Shown: piece after piece, positions 35,143 through 44,209 of the stretch | Numbering within the stretch: position 1 is the first letter of the stretch | Layout of the letters: each line of letters begins with the position of its first letter | Assembly (NCBI RefSeq): GCF_000685965.1 | Contig: NZ_JMLE01000017.1 | Coordinates: 1-64,000 of the forward strand | Length of the DNA: 64,000 nucleotides | Reading direction: 5' to 3' | Source of the DNA: Arthrobacter sp. UNC362MFTsu5.1 | GTDB lineage: Bacteria > Actinomycetota > Actinomycetes > Actinomycetales > Micrococcaceae | Position numbers and translations under genes: made by a program | The notes under the pieces: model-generated | What the model was told of the DNA's origin: nothing | What the model saw: only the letters and a program-made list of their open reading frames with translations | Databases searched by the model: none

Positions 35143-35739
35143 GTGAGTCCGAAAGGCGAAGCGGGCGAGCTAAAGCAGGCGTCAACGGCTGGCGTAGCCC
35201 TGCCTGCGAGCGGCGCCCAGGGCCTCCTCTTCACGGAGGACCTTCCCGTCCTCGACGAAGACGCGGGCTACCGCGGACCCACCGCCTGCAAGGCCGCGGG
35301 CATCACCTACCGCCAGCTCGACTACTGGGCACGCACGGGCCTCGTTGAGCCTGCCGTGCGGGGCGCCGCCGGTTCCGGCTCGCAGCGGCTCTACGGTTTC
35401 CGCGACATCCTGGTGCTGAAAGTGGTCAAGCGGCTGCTGGACACCGGAGTATCACTGCAGCAGATCCGTTCCGCCGTGGAGCACTTGCGGGAACGCGGCG
35501 TTGAGGACCTCGCCCAGATCACTCTTATGAGCGACGGCGCGAGCGTCTACGAGTGCACGTCCGCGGATGAGGTCATAGATCTGGTGCAGGGCGGCCAGGG
35601 CGTCTTCGGGATCGCGGTCGGCCGGGTGTGGCGCGAAGTGGAAGGCAGCCTCGCGGCTCTTCCCAGCGAACACGTCGTCGAGCAGTCCTTTCCGGATGAC
35701 GAGCTCAGCAAGCGCCGGGCAGCCCGGAAGACCGGCTGA
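35143..35739 (+). CDS. MerR-family regulator, Rv1830-like
   Basis: The product is about 198 residues. The MerR helix-turn-helix is centred on YRGPTACKAAGITYRQLDYW followed by ARTGLVEPAVRG. After it come SQRLYGFRDILVLKVVKRLL and a helical C-terminus without ligand-binding Cys. AGGAGG stands just before the GTG at 35143, which is preferred over an upstream ATG at 35074. M. tuberculosis Rv1830 (ResR/McdR) in the same position influences cell cycle and drug tolerance; a similar role is inferred only. It has its own promoter and is followed by a strong hairpin. Confidence 0.85.
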   Translation: MSPKGEAGELKQASTAGVALPASGAQGLLFTEDLPVLDEDAGYRGPTACKAAGITYRQLDYWARTGLVEPAVRGAAGSGSQRLYGFRDILVLKVVKRLLDTGVSLQQIRSAVEHLRERGVEDLAQITLMSDGASVYECTSADEVIDLVQGGQGVFGIAVGRVWREVEGSLAALPSEHVVEQSFPDDELSKRRAARKTG

Positions 35740-35782
35740 GCCCGTACCGTATCGATCCGTGCCTTAACGATCAGAGCCAAAA

Positions 35783-35818
35783 AGAATGGCCGCCTTCCCT
35801 CGGGAAGGCGGCCATTCT
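35783..35818. terminator. Bidirectional terminator between merR and parA-like genes
   Basis: Perfect arms at 35783-35799 and 35802-35818 form a long stem. The leftward strand continues into TTTTT, so it ends the leftward ParA-like transcript best, and it also sits behind the rightward merR. Confidence 0.9.
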
Positions 35819-35866
35819 CATTCAGCCGTGTGTTCAGGCCGTGCGTGCTTCGACGCCGCCGACCCG

Positions 35867-36703
35867 CTAGCGGAGGCTGCGTTCCCGGAGGGCTGCGGCC
35901 GAATCGGCGCCGTTGGAGGCCAGGAGGTTGTCGAGGAGCGTGTTGAAGAGGCTGGCCGCGTTCTTTGCGGAATCCCCCGGCCAGTGGTGCACGGAATGCG
36001 CCGCACCCTGGATCTGCTGCCAGTTTGCCTGCTCCGGAATGTGCGGGGTCAGCAACAGCTCACCGAACATCGACTGCATCTCCGTGAGCCGGAAGGCGTG
36101 CTCGGACGAACCCGAGCGGACGCGGTTCGCAATAATGCCGGCGGGGGAGAGGTTCGGGGCGAACTCCTGGCGGAACAGCTGGATGGCGCGCATGGTGCGC
36201 TCCGTGCCGGCCACCGAGAACAGGCCCGGTTCGGCGACGAGGGCCACTTTGTCGCTGGCGGACCATGCCATCCGGGTCAGCCCGTTCAGCGACGGCGGGC
36301 AGTCAACCAGGATCAGCTGGTACTTGTCCGTGCCGGCGAGGACTGCCGAAAGCCTGCGCAGGTCCCGGCGGCCCAGATCCGGGCGATCGTAGATTCCCGT
36401 ATAAGCGGAGCCCACAGCGACGTCCAGGACGGCGGGCCGGGCACCGTTATAGTTTTCCCGGGCCACCCAGCTGCTGGTGACGACGTTTTCCGACAGGCGG
36501 GCGCGGCGGGGACTCTTGAGCATCCTGCCGATGTCCAGCTGGTCATCCGGCTGGACGCCCAGCGCCGTGCTGGCATCCGCGTGCGGATCAAGGTCCACCA
36601 CAAGGGTGGGGATGCCGGCGGCCAGGGCCGCAGATGCCAATCCGGTGGTGACGGAAGTTTTGCCGACCCCGCCTTTGAGGCTGCTGATGCTGACTACTTG
36701 CAC
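35867..36703 (-). CDS. ParA-family ATPase, orphan
   Basis: The roughly 278-residue product is a P-loop ATPase of the ParA/MinD type: SISSLKGGVGKTSVTTGLAS, then LVVDLDPHADASTALG and ILVDCPPSLNGLTRMAWSA. It has no ParB-like partner nearby and is only moderately like the ParA at 23422, so it is a separate subfamily whose cargo is unknown. The GTG at 36703 (MQVVSISSLK) fits family N-termini; a TTG at 36715 is in frame. No ribosome site is obvious for either. It is convergent with merR and divergent from pyc. Confidence 0.85.
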   Translation of the reverse strand: MQVVSISSLKGGVGKTSVTTGLASAALAAGIPTLVVDLDPHADASTALGVQPDDQLDIGRMLKSPRRARLSENVVTSSWVARENYNGARPAVLDVAVGSAYTGIYDRPDLGRRDLRRLSAVLAGTDKYQLILVDCPPSLNGLTRMAWSASDKVALVAEPGLFSVAGTERTMRAIQLFRQEFAPNLSPAGIIANRVRSGSSEHAFRLTEMQSMFGELLLTPHIPEQANWQQIQGAAHSVHHWPGDSAKNAASLFNTLLDNLLASNGADSAAALRERSLR

Positions 36704-37010
36704 TTGAAAAACCAATACCTAACGCCGGTTGCCGTGTTGGGGTAGTGCCGGCTCCGGCTCCCCGGAGCGGAGGGCGCCCGTAAGCGCCCCCGACTCATCA
36801 TATGTTGCCGAGGTGTCGAATCCCGTTTCATCGGGCGGCTGTGCGGCGCATCCCACGCGCAGGAGGACACCGGTTGCCGGATTGGCCTGCCTAAACCGGC
36901 CTGCATGACGGATAATTCTGTGATGGTCGACACAATGATTTGTGTTTCCCCGCGCCCGTCTTACACACTGTGACCACTTACCGATACACCCGCGATGATG
37001 CAGGAGAAGT
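36704..37010. other. Divergent parA-like/pyc intergenic region
   Basis: About 307 bases without a gene. It holds a TGTGA-N6-ACACA near-palindrome at 36919-36934, a fit to Crp/GlxR-type sites except for one base. An overlapping dyad ACACAA/TTGTGT is at 36930-36945. TTACAC at 36961-36966 and GATACA at 36983-36988 (16-base spacer) are weak promoter candidates for pyc. Confidence 0.4.
36919..36934. promoter_or_regulatory. Candidate Crp/GlxR-type site upstream of pyc
   Basis: The 16-base sequence TGTGATGGTCGACACA differs from the TGTGA-N6-TCACA consensus at a single arm position. It is centred about 85 bases before the pyc start. Binding by a cAMP-receptor family protein is inference. Confidence 0.3.
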
Positions 37011-40000
37011 ATGTTTTCCAAGATTCTGGTGGCTAACCGCGGCGAAATCGCGATCCGCGCCTTCCGTGCCGGCTACGAGCTGGGTGCCAAGACTGTCGCC
37101 GTGTTCCCCAATGAGGACCGTAACTCCATCCACCGCCAGAAGGCTGATGAAGCGTACCTGATCGGCGAAGAGGGCCACCCTGTCCGGGCGTATCTCGATG
37201 TAGACGAAGTGATTCGCGTGGCCAAGGAGGCCGGCGCCGACGCCATTTACCCCGGGTACGGCTTCCTGTCGGAAAACCCGCGTCTGGCCCGGGCCGCCAA
37301 AGAGGCCGGCATCACCTTTGTTGGTCCGCCGGCTGAGGTCCTTGAACTGGCCGGAAACAAGGTGGCTGCCCTCGAAGCAGCACGCGCCGCCGGTGTTCCC
37401 GTCCTCAAGTCGAGCCAGCCCTCCAAGGACCTGGACGAACTGATCGCCGCCGCAGACGTCATCGGCTTCCCCATTTTCGCCAAGGCCGTTGCCGGCGGTG
37501 GAGGCCGCGGCATGCGCCGTGTGGACACCCGTGAGGCTCTCCCGGAAGCGCTGCAGGCTGCCATGCGCGAGGCTGACGCCGCGTTCGGCGACCCCACCAT
37601 GTTCCTGGAGCAGGCAGTTCTCCGCCCCCGCCACATCGAGGTCCAGATCCTGGCCGATGCCGAGGGCAACATCATGCACCTCTTCGAGCGCGACTGTTCC
37701 ATCCAGCGCCGCCACCAGAAGGTCGTGGAAATCGCTCCGGCGCCGAACCTGGATGAGGGCATCCGCCAGGCGCTCTACCGGGATGCCGTGAAGTTCGCCA
37801 AGGCGCTCAACTACGTCAACGCAGGCACGGTGGAATTCCTCGTGGACACCGTCGGCGAACGCGCCGGCCAGCACGTGTTCATCGAGATGAACCCGCGCAT
37901 CCAGGTGGAGCACACGGTCACCGAGGAAGTCACCGACGTGGACCTGGTCCAGGCGCAGCTGCGCATTGCGTCCGGCGAAACGCTCGCTGACCTTGGCCTG
38001 TCACAGGAAACCGTCCAGCTCAAGGGCGCCGCACTGCAGTGCCGCATCACCACCGAGGATCCGGCCAACGGCTTCCGCCCCGACGTCGGAAAGATCACCG
38101 GTTACCGTTCCGCCGGCGGCGCCGGTGTACGGCTCGACGGCGGCACCGTCTACTCGGGTGCCGAGATCAGCCCGCACTTCGACTCCATGCTGGTCAAGCT
38201 GACCTGCCGCGGCCGCGACTACCCCGCAGCCGTCGCCCGCGCCCGGCGCGCCCTGGCGGAATTCCGCATCCGCGGCGTCTCCACCAACATCTCCTTCCTG
38301 CAGGCCGTCCTGGACGACGCGGACTTCATCGCCGGCGATGTTGCCACCAACTTCATTGACCAGCGCCCGGAGCTGCTCAAGGCCCGCGTCTCGGCGGACC
38401 GCGGCACCAAGCTGCTGACCTGGCTGGCAGAGGTCACCGTCAACAAGCCCAACGGCGAACTGACGGTCCACTCGAACCCCGCGGCCAAGCTCCCCGCAGT
38501 GGGGGACACCCCCGCCCCCAAGGGTTCACGCCAGCGCCTGCTCGAGCTGGGTCCCGAGGCCTTCGCCAAGGCCCTGCGCGACCAGAACGCGGTCGCCGTC
38601 ACCGACACCACGTTCCGTGACGCCCACCAGTCGCTGCTGGCCACCCGGGTCCGCACCCGCGACCTGGTGGCAGCCGGCCCTGCCGTATCCGCGCTGCTTC
38701 CCGAACTGCTGTCCGTGGAAGCCTGGGGCGGTGCCACGTACGACGTCGCCCTGCGGTTCCTCGGCGAGGACCCCTGGGACAGGCTTGCCGCGCTACGCAA
38801 GGCACTGCCCAACATCTGTTTGCAGATGCTGCTCCGGGGCCGCAACACCGTGGGCTACACCCCGTACCCCGAGGAAGTCACCGAGGCATTCGTCAACGAG
38901 GCTGCGGCAACCGGCATCGACATCTTCCGGATCTTCGACGCCCTCAACGACGTCAACCAGATGGCTCCGGCCATCCGCGCCGTCCGCGCCACCGGCACCG
39001 CCGTCGCTGAAGTTGCCCTCTGCTACACCGGCGACATGCTCAACCCCGACGAAAAGCTGTACACGCTGGACTACTACCTGGAGCTGGCGCAGAAGATCGT
39101 CGACGCCGGCGCCCACATCCTCGCCATCAAGGACATGGCAGGGCTGCTGCGTCCCGCGGCCGCTGCGAAGCTTGTGGCGGCTCTGCGTGAACGCTTCGAC
39201 CTTCCGGTCCACCTGCACACCCACGACACCGCAGGCGGCCAGCTGGCCACGCTCCTGGCGGCAGTGGATGCCGGGGTGGATGCGGTGGACGTCGCTTCGG
39301 CGTCACTGGCCGGAACCACCAGCCAGCCCTCGGCATCCGCCCTGGTTGCCGCCCTGGCCCACACGCCCCGCGATACCGGCCTGGGCCTGGCCGAGGTCAG
39401 CTCGCTGGAACCCTACTGGGAGGCAGTGCGGCGGGTGTACGCTCCGTTCGAGTCGGGCCTGCCGGGTCCCACCGGCCGTGTCTACCAGCACGAGATTCCG
39501 GGCGGCCAGCTCTCCAACCTGCGTCAGCAGGCCATGGCCCTGGGCCTCGGCGAACGCTTCGAAGCCATCGAGGACATGTACACGGCGGCAGACCGCATCC
39601 TGGGCCGCCTTGTGAAGGTCACTCCGTCCTCGAAGGTGGTGGGCGACCTCGCCCTGCACCTCGTCGGCCTCAATGCCGATCCCGCGGACTTCAACGAAAA
39701 CCCGCAGAGCTACGACATCCCCGATTCCGTCATCGGGTTCCTGTCCGGCGAACTGGGTGATCCTCCCGGAGGCTGGCCGGAGCCGTTCCGCACCAAAGCC
39801 CTCCAGGGCCGGAGCATCAAGGTGCGCGATGCCGAGCTCAGCGCAGAGGACAGCGCCGCCCTGAAGAGTGATTCCAAGACCCGCCAGCAGACCCTCAACC
39901 GCCTGCTCTTCGAAGGCCCCACCAAGGACTACCTGAAGAGCGTGGAGACCTACGGCAACCTGTCCGTCCTGGACACCCGCGACTACCTCTTCGGGCTCCA

Positions 40001-40406
40001 GCGCGGAGCGGAGCACGAGATCGAGCTCGAGAAGGGCGTCCGCCTGATTGCGTCCCTCGAAGCCGTGTCGGAGCCGGACGAGAAGGGCATGCGCACTGTC
40101 ATGTGCACGCTCAACGGCCAGTCCAGGCCAGTGGTGGTCCGCGACCGTTCCGTGGTCAGCAATGTCAAGGCAGCTGAAAAGGCCGACGCCAGCCAGCCGG
40201 GGCACGTCGCCGCACCGTTCGCCGGAGCGGTGACGCTCACGGTCAAGGTGGGCGACGCCGTCAATGCCGGCGACACCGTTGCCACGATCGAGGCCATGAA
40301 GATGGAAGCCTCCATCACGACGCCGGTGGCGGGCACCGTTGGACGCCTCGCGGTCGGCGCCGTGGAACAGGTCCAGGGCGGAGACCTGCTGCTCGTCGTC
40401 GAGTAA
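37011..40406 (+). CDS. pyc: Pyruvate carboxylase
   Basis: This 1131-residue enzyme makes oxaloacetate from pyruvate and bicarbonate using biotin. The biotin carboxylase domain (about residues 1-450) begins FSKILVANRGEIAIRAFRAG and includes AVAGGGGRGMRR. The carboxyltransferase barrel (about 530-830) has TTFRDAHQSLLATRVRT and the metal-binding VHLHTHDTAGGQ. The C-terminal carrier domain has EAMKMEAS with the biotinylated Lys1097. GGAGAAG precedes the ATG. It replenishes oxaloacetate for the TCA and methylcitrate reactions. A strong terminator follows. Confidence 0.97.
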   Translation: MFSKILVANRGEIAIRAFRAGYELGAKTVAVFPNEDRNSIHRQKADEAYLIGEEGHPVRAYLDVDEVIRVAKEAGADAIYPGYGFLSENPRLARAAKEAGITFVGPPAEVLELAGNKVAALEAARAAGVPVLKSSQPSKDLDELIAAADVIGFPIFAKAVAGGGGRGMRRVDTREALPEALQAAMREADAAFGDPTMFLEQAVLRPRHIEVQILADAEGNIMHLFERDCSIQRRHQKVVEIAPAPNLDEGIRQALYRDAVKFAKALNYVNAGTVEFLVDTVGERAGQHVFIEMNPRIQVEHTVTEEVTDVDLVQAQLRIASGETLADLGLSQETVQLKGAALQCRITTEDPANGFRPDVGKITGYRSAGGAGVRLDGGTVYSGAEISPHFDSMLVKLTCRGRDYPAAVARARRALAEFRIRGVSTNISFLQAVLDDADFIAGDVATNFIDQRPELLKARVSADRGTKLLTWLAEVTVNKPNGELTVHSNPAAKLPAVGDTPAPKGSRQRLLELGPEAFAKALRDQNAVAVTDTTFRDAHQSLLATRVRTRDLVAAGPAVSALLPELLSVEAWGGATYDVALRFLGEDPWDRLAALRKALPNICLQMLLRGRNTVGYTPYPEEVTEAFVNEAAATGIDIFRIFDALNDVNQMAPAIRAVRATGTAVAEVALCYTGDMLNPDEKLYTLDYYLELAQKIVDAGAHILAIKDMAGLLRPAAAAKLVAALRERFDLPVHLHTHDTAGGQLATLLAAVDAGVDAVDVASASLAGTTSQPSASALVAALAHTPRDTGLGLAEVSSLEPYWEAVRRVYAPFESGLPGPTGRVYQHEIPGGQLSNLRQQAMALGLGERFEAIEDMYTAADRILGRLVKVTPSSKVVGDLALHLVGLNADPADFNENPQSYDIPDSVIGFLSGELGDPPGGWPEPFRTKALQGRSIKVRDAELSAEDSAALKSDSKTRQQTLNRLLFEGPTKDYLKSVETYGNLSVLDTRDYLFGLQRGAEHEIELEKGVRLIASLEAVSEPDEKGMRTVMCTLNGQSRPVVVRDRSVVSNVKAAEKADASQPGHVAAPFAGAVTLTVKVGDAVNAGDTVATIEAMKMEASITTPVAGTVGRLAVGAVEQVQGGDLLLVVE

Positions 40407-40419
40407 CCCACGCACACAC

Positions 40420-40450
40420 AAAAGGGGCCTCCCGCCGGGAGGCCCCTTTT
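40420..40450. terminator. Bidirectional terminator between pyc and fadD-like gene
   Basis: AAAAGGGGCCTCCC and its exact complement flank a GCC loop, with A and T runs at the two ends suited to termination in both directions between convergent genes. Confidence 0.95.
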
Positions 40451-40478
40451 GTGTTGTCCGGGCTAGTGCTGCCTTGGG

Positions 40479-42317
40479 CTAGTGCTGGCCGGAGGGCTCG
40501 GCGCGGGCCGGCCTCGGTGCAGCGTACATTTCCCCGATGACCGACTCGAAGTCCTTCATCACCTGGGCCCGCTTGACCTTCATCGAAGGCGTCAGATGGC
40601 CGGATGCCTCGGTGAAGTCGGACGGCACAATCCGGAATGACTTGATGGCTTCCGCCTGGGATACCGACTGGTTGGCGCGGGTGATGAGGTCCTGCACGGC
40701 CGCCTTGACCACGGGATGTTCCGCCGCCTCGGCAAGGGACGTGGTGGTCGGCAGCCCGTGCCGGTGCAGCCATCCCGGCAGGGCTTCCTCGTCGAGGGTC
40801 ACCAGGGCTCCGATGAACGGCATATTGTCGCCCACCACGAGCACCTGGGAGACCAGGGCATCGGCCCGGATCTGGTCCTCCAGCAGGGCGGGGACGACGT
40901 TCTTTCCGCTGGCCGTCACGATGATTTCCTTCTTGCGGCCCGTGATGGTCAGGAAGCCGTCAGCGTCCATTTGTCCGATGTCACCGGTGCGGAACCAGCC
41001 GTCCACGAACGTGTCGGCTGCGAGGTCCTCGCGCTTGTAGTAGCCGCGCATCACGCAGACGCCCTTGGCGAGGATCTCGCCGTCGTCGGCGATCTTCACC
41101 GCATTGCCCGGCAGGGGAGCGCCCACGGTGCCGATCCTGATCAGCGACGGGGTGTTGACCGTGATGGGCGCGGTGGTCTCGGTCAGGCCGTAGCCTTCGA
41201 GGATCTGCATGCCGATGCCCTGGAAGAAGTGACCCAGGCGTTCGCCCAGCGGGCCGCCGCCGGAGACGGCGTGGGCAACCTGGCCGCCCATGGCCGCACG
41301 CAGTTTGCTGTAGACGAGCTTGTCGAAGAGTGCGTGGCGGAGCTTGAGGCCGAGGCCGATGGAGCCGGCCTGCCGTGCCCTCGAGTAGGCGATGGCAGTG
41401 TCGGACGCCTTGTGGAAGATGGCGCCCTTGCCGCCGTCCTCAGCCTTCGTCAAAGCGGAGTTGTAGACCTTTTCGAACACCCGCGGCACGGCCAGGATGA
41501 AAGTGGGCTTGTAGCTTTGCAGGTCCGGCAGGAGGTGCTTGATGTCCGGGGTGTGCGCAACGGTGACGCCGGCGGCTACGGCCAGGACGGAGATGAACCG
41601 GGCGAACACATGGGCCAGCGGCAGGAACATGATGGTCCGTGCCTGCTCGTGGACGATGCCGGACAGCGACGTTGCCAGGGCGTTTTCGGACAGCTCCACG
41701 AAGTTGCCGTGTGTCAGTTCGCAGCCCTTGGGCCTGCCGGTGGTGCCGGAGGTGTAGATGATCGTTGCGACGTCGGCGAGCGAGGCAAGGCTGCGGCGGG
41801 CTTCCAGGTCCTCATCGCTGACGGCGGTTCCTGCGGCACGGAGTTCGTCCAGCCCGGCGCCCTCGAGCTGCCAGACGTGGGCGAGGGAAGAGAGTCCTTC
41901 CGAGGTCGCGGCCTGCCGGATGATGTCCTCATGGTGCGCGGATTCGCCGAACGCGGCCACGGCACCCGAGTCGCCCAGGTTCCAGGCAACCTGGCTGGGT
42001 GACGACGTTTCGTAGATGGGAACCGAGATGCCGCCGGCGAACCAGATGGCGAAGTCCACCAGGGCCCACTCGTAACGCGTGCGGGACATGATGCCCACGC
42101 GGTCGCCCGCCGCCACTCCGCTGGCCATGAGTCCCTTGGCCAGGACGCGGACGTCGGCGACGAAATCGGTGGCAGTGATGTCCTGCCACTGCCCGGCGGC
42201 ATCGAGCCGCGAATACAGGGACGGGTTCGAGGCCTTGGCGGCCTGCCGCAGCACCAGGTCGGTGATGTTGGTTTCGGGGGGTACATTCACCAAGGGCGGA
42301 ACACTGAATTCGCGCAC
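40479..42317 (-). CDS. Long-chain fatty acid-CoA ligase, FadD15-like
   Basis: The roughly 612-residue protein is an AMP-forming acyl-CoA synthetase. The P-loop is IIYTSGTTGRPKGCELTHG and the second motif GYGLTETTAPITV, followed by GWFRTGDIGQMDADGFLTIT and GRKKEIIVTASGKNVVP. It lacks a transmembrane span and resembles the long-chain ligases such as M. tuberculosis FadD15, which also sits upstream of an acyltransferase and aroG in that genome. The GTG at 42317 with AAAGGAG upstream is chosen over an ATG at 42338. It activates fatty acids for degradation or lipid synthesis; the chain length is inferred. Confidence 0.9.
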   Translation of the reverse strand: MREFSVPPLVNVPPETNITDLVLRQAAKASNPSLYSRLDAAGQWQDITATDFVADVRVLAKGLMASGVAAGDRVGIMSRTRYEWALVDFAIWFAGGISVPIYETSSPSQVAWNLGDSGAVAAFGESAHHEDIIRQAATSEGLSSLAHVWQLEGAGLDELRAAGTAVSDEDLEARRSLASLADVATIIYTSGTTGRPKGCELTHGNFVELSENALATSLSGIVHEQARTIMFLPLAHVFARFISVLAVAAGVTVAHTPDIKHLLPDLQSYKPTFILAVPRVFEKVYNSALTKAEDGGKGAIFHKASDTAIAYSRARQAGSIGLGLKLRHALFDKLVYSKLRAAMGGQVAHAVSGGGPLGERLGHFFQGIGMQILEGYGLTETTAPITVNTPSLIRIGTVGAPLPGNAVKIADDGEILAKGVCVMRGYYKREDLAADTFVDGWFRTGDIGQMDADGFLTITGRKKEIIVTASGKNVVPALLEDQIRADALVSQVLVVGDNMPFIGALVTLDEEALPGWLHRHGLPTTTSLAEAAEHPVVKAAVQDLITRANQSVSQAEAIKSFRIVPSDFTEASGHLTPSMKVKRAQVMKDFESVIGEMYAAPRPARAEPSGQH

Positions 42318-42532
42318 GATAGCTCCTTTGTTATCCATAGACCCGCAGGGGGTACTGCTAACACTAGTACGCCCGTTGCGGAGGTGTGTCCTGTTTCACC
42401 TACTGGCGAGTAACTTTACGGTTAACGGCCGGAAACCCGCCAATCCGGCCCGCCGCGAGCCGTGTCCGGAGCCGCTTCACGCAGCGCCCGGCCACGCGGG
42501 AAAACAGGGCCCGGGCAATAGAATGGGGAACC

Positions 42533-43624
42533 ATGCACACACCAACACCCGGCGACCTGCCCAGACCCTACCGACGGACGGCCTCCTGGCGGCGCCGGAA
42601 GCCCGCCGGGCAGGACGCGCTGGCCGCAAGCCAGGGCTTTCGCGAGCATCTCCGGCTGGGGCGCAAGGGGCTGGCAATCGGTGTGGACATCGGCGGCACC
42701 AAGGTCGCTGCAGGAGTAGTCGACGCCGACGGCAGGATACTCAGCCAGGCCAGGCGCTCGACGCCCGGGAACGACCCCCGGGCAGTGGAACAAGTGATTG
42801 TGGAACTGGTCGAAGAGCTAAGCCGGGGCCACCGCATCTGGTCGGTGGGAATCGGCGCCGCCGGCTGGATGGACCTCGACGGCGGGACAGTGCTGTTCAG
42901 CCCCCACCTCGCCTGGCGCAACGAACCGCTGCGGGACAACCTCCAGCGCCTGCTGCGACGGCCGGTCCTACTGACCAACGACGCCGACGCCGCGGCCTGG
43001 GCCGAATGGCGCTTTGGTGCCGGGCAGGGACAAAACAGGCTCGTCTGCATCACCCTCGGCACCGGGATCGGCGGCGCCATGGTGATGGACGGCCGGGTGG
43101 AACGCGGACGCTTCGGCGTTGCCGGCGAATTCGGCCACCAGATCATCATGCCCGGAGGCCACCGGTGCGAATGCGGAAACCGCGGCTGCTGGGAGCAGTA
43201 TGCCTCCGGAAACGCCCTGGGCCGTGAAGCCCGCGAGCTGGCCGCCGCCAATTCACCCGTCGCGCAGGAACTCCTCAAAGCCGTGGACGGACAGGTTGAC
43301 CGGATCACCGGAGTCATTGTGACGGAACTGGCCAAGGCGGGCGATCCGACGTCCAGGGAACTCCTGGAAGACGTCGGGGAGTGGCTGGGACTGGGGCTGG
43401 CCAACCTGGCTGCCGCGCTGGACCCCGGGAAGTTCGTGATCGGCGGAGGCCTGTGCGATGCCGGCGAGCTGCTGGTGGCACCGGCACGCAAGGCTTTTGC
43501 CCGGAACCTGACCGGGCGCGGGTTCCGCCCGGCGGCGGAAATCGCCCTGGCCGCCCTGGGCCCCAACGCCGGGCTGATCGGCGCCGCGGACCTGTCACGG
43601 GTCAGCAGCCGGATGCACGGCTAA
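42533..43624 (+). CDS. ROK-family sugar kinase, probable glucokinase
   Basis: The 363-residue protein has the ROK ATP-binding start AIGVDIGGTKVAAGVVD, the catalytic Asp in LLTNDADAAAWAEWR, and the zinc motif CECGNRGCWEQYASG. No helix-turn-helix precedes the kinase domain; a basic tail of about 45 residues does. The ATG at 42533 has GGGGAA directly before it; a TAGAAT hexamer at 42519-42524 puts a possible transcript start only a few bases upstream. Glucokinase is the usual activity for this subgroup, but another hexose is possible. Confidence 0.88.
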   Translation: MHTPTPGDLPRPYRRTASWRRRKPAGQDALAASQGFREHLRLGRKGLAIGVDIGGTKVAAGVVDADGRILSQARRSTPGNDPRAVEQVIVELVEELSRGHRIWSVGIGAAGWMDLDGGTVLFSPHLAWRNEPLRDNLQRLLRRPVLLTNDADAAAWAEWRFGAGQGQNRLVCITLGTGIGGAMVMDGRVERGRFGVAGEFGHQIIMPGGHRCECGNRGCWEQYASGNALGREARELAAANSPVAQELLKAVDGQVDRITGVIVTELAKAGDPTSRELLEDVGEWLGLGLANLAAALDPGKFVIGGGLCDAGELLVAPARKAFARNLTGRGFRPAAEIALAALGPNAGLIGAADLSRVSSRMHG

Positions 43625-43654
43625 CCGGGCAATCAGCAGGCTAGGCGCGGGGCA

Positions 43655-44209
43655 CTAAACCCGCGCGCCGTCGTCGTGCTCGTCCTTTTCCTGCGGCAGC
43701 TGCATGATCAGGTAGATCACGGAGACGACGAATGCGGCGACGATTCCCAAAATGGCCATCAGCGGCGCCGACCGCCAGAACATGGCGGCCAGCACCAGGG
43801 CGACGGGACCGCCCACGGCACCCAGCCAGGCGAGCATGGTCAGGGGATCCGTGCCGGCCAGGCTCGGCGGTTCCTCAGGTACGAACGGTTCATCGTCATC
43901 GGCGTCGTAATCCCGCGGCCCGCCGGTTGCCTCCGTCTCAGCTGTGCTTCCGTGGTCCGCCCCCAGCTGCGGCTCGCGGACGGCGGCCTGGCGTTCAGAC
44001 GCAGAGGGCTCCGTCGGCGCGGCTCCGGACAGGCCCAGCGGATCGAAGTCACGGAAGGGCCGTTTGGCTGGCTGGCTGCCCTCGACGGCGTCACCGGTGC
44101 CGTCAGCGGCCGGAGTGTCGCTGCCCTCGAGCCGGGCCACCAGGTCGAGCCATACGGCGTCGTCCTGGTTCGCGCTCTGGTCTGAGGAATTGGAGTCGGA
44201 TCGGGTCAT
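43655..44209 (-). CDS. Small membrane protein, conserved hypothetical
   Basis: The 184-residue protein has a hydrophilic, acidic N-terminal region of about 120 residues, two hydrophobic spans (about 124-143, MLAWLGAVGGPVALVLAAMF, and 148-168, LMAILGIVAAFVVSVIYLIM) and a charged tail. It carries no known domain. Its ATG overlaps the stop of the upstream hydrolase (ATGA), so it is the last gene of a three-gene leftward operon. The function is unknown; a membrane-anchored partner of the hydrolases is a guess. Confidence 0.75.
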   Translation of the reverse strand: MTRSDSNSSDQSANQDDAVWLDLVARLEGSDTPAADGTGDAVEGSQPAKRPFRDFDPLGLSGAAPTEPSASERQAAVREPQLGADHGSTAETEATGGPRDYDADDDEPFVPEEPPSLAGTDPLTMLAWLGAVGGPVALVLAAMFWRSAPLMAILGIVAAFVVSVIYLIMQLPQEKDEHDDGARV

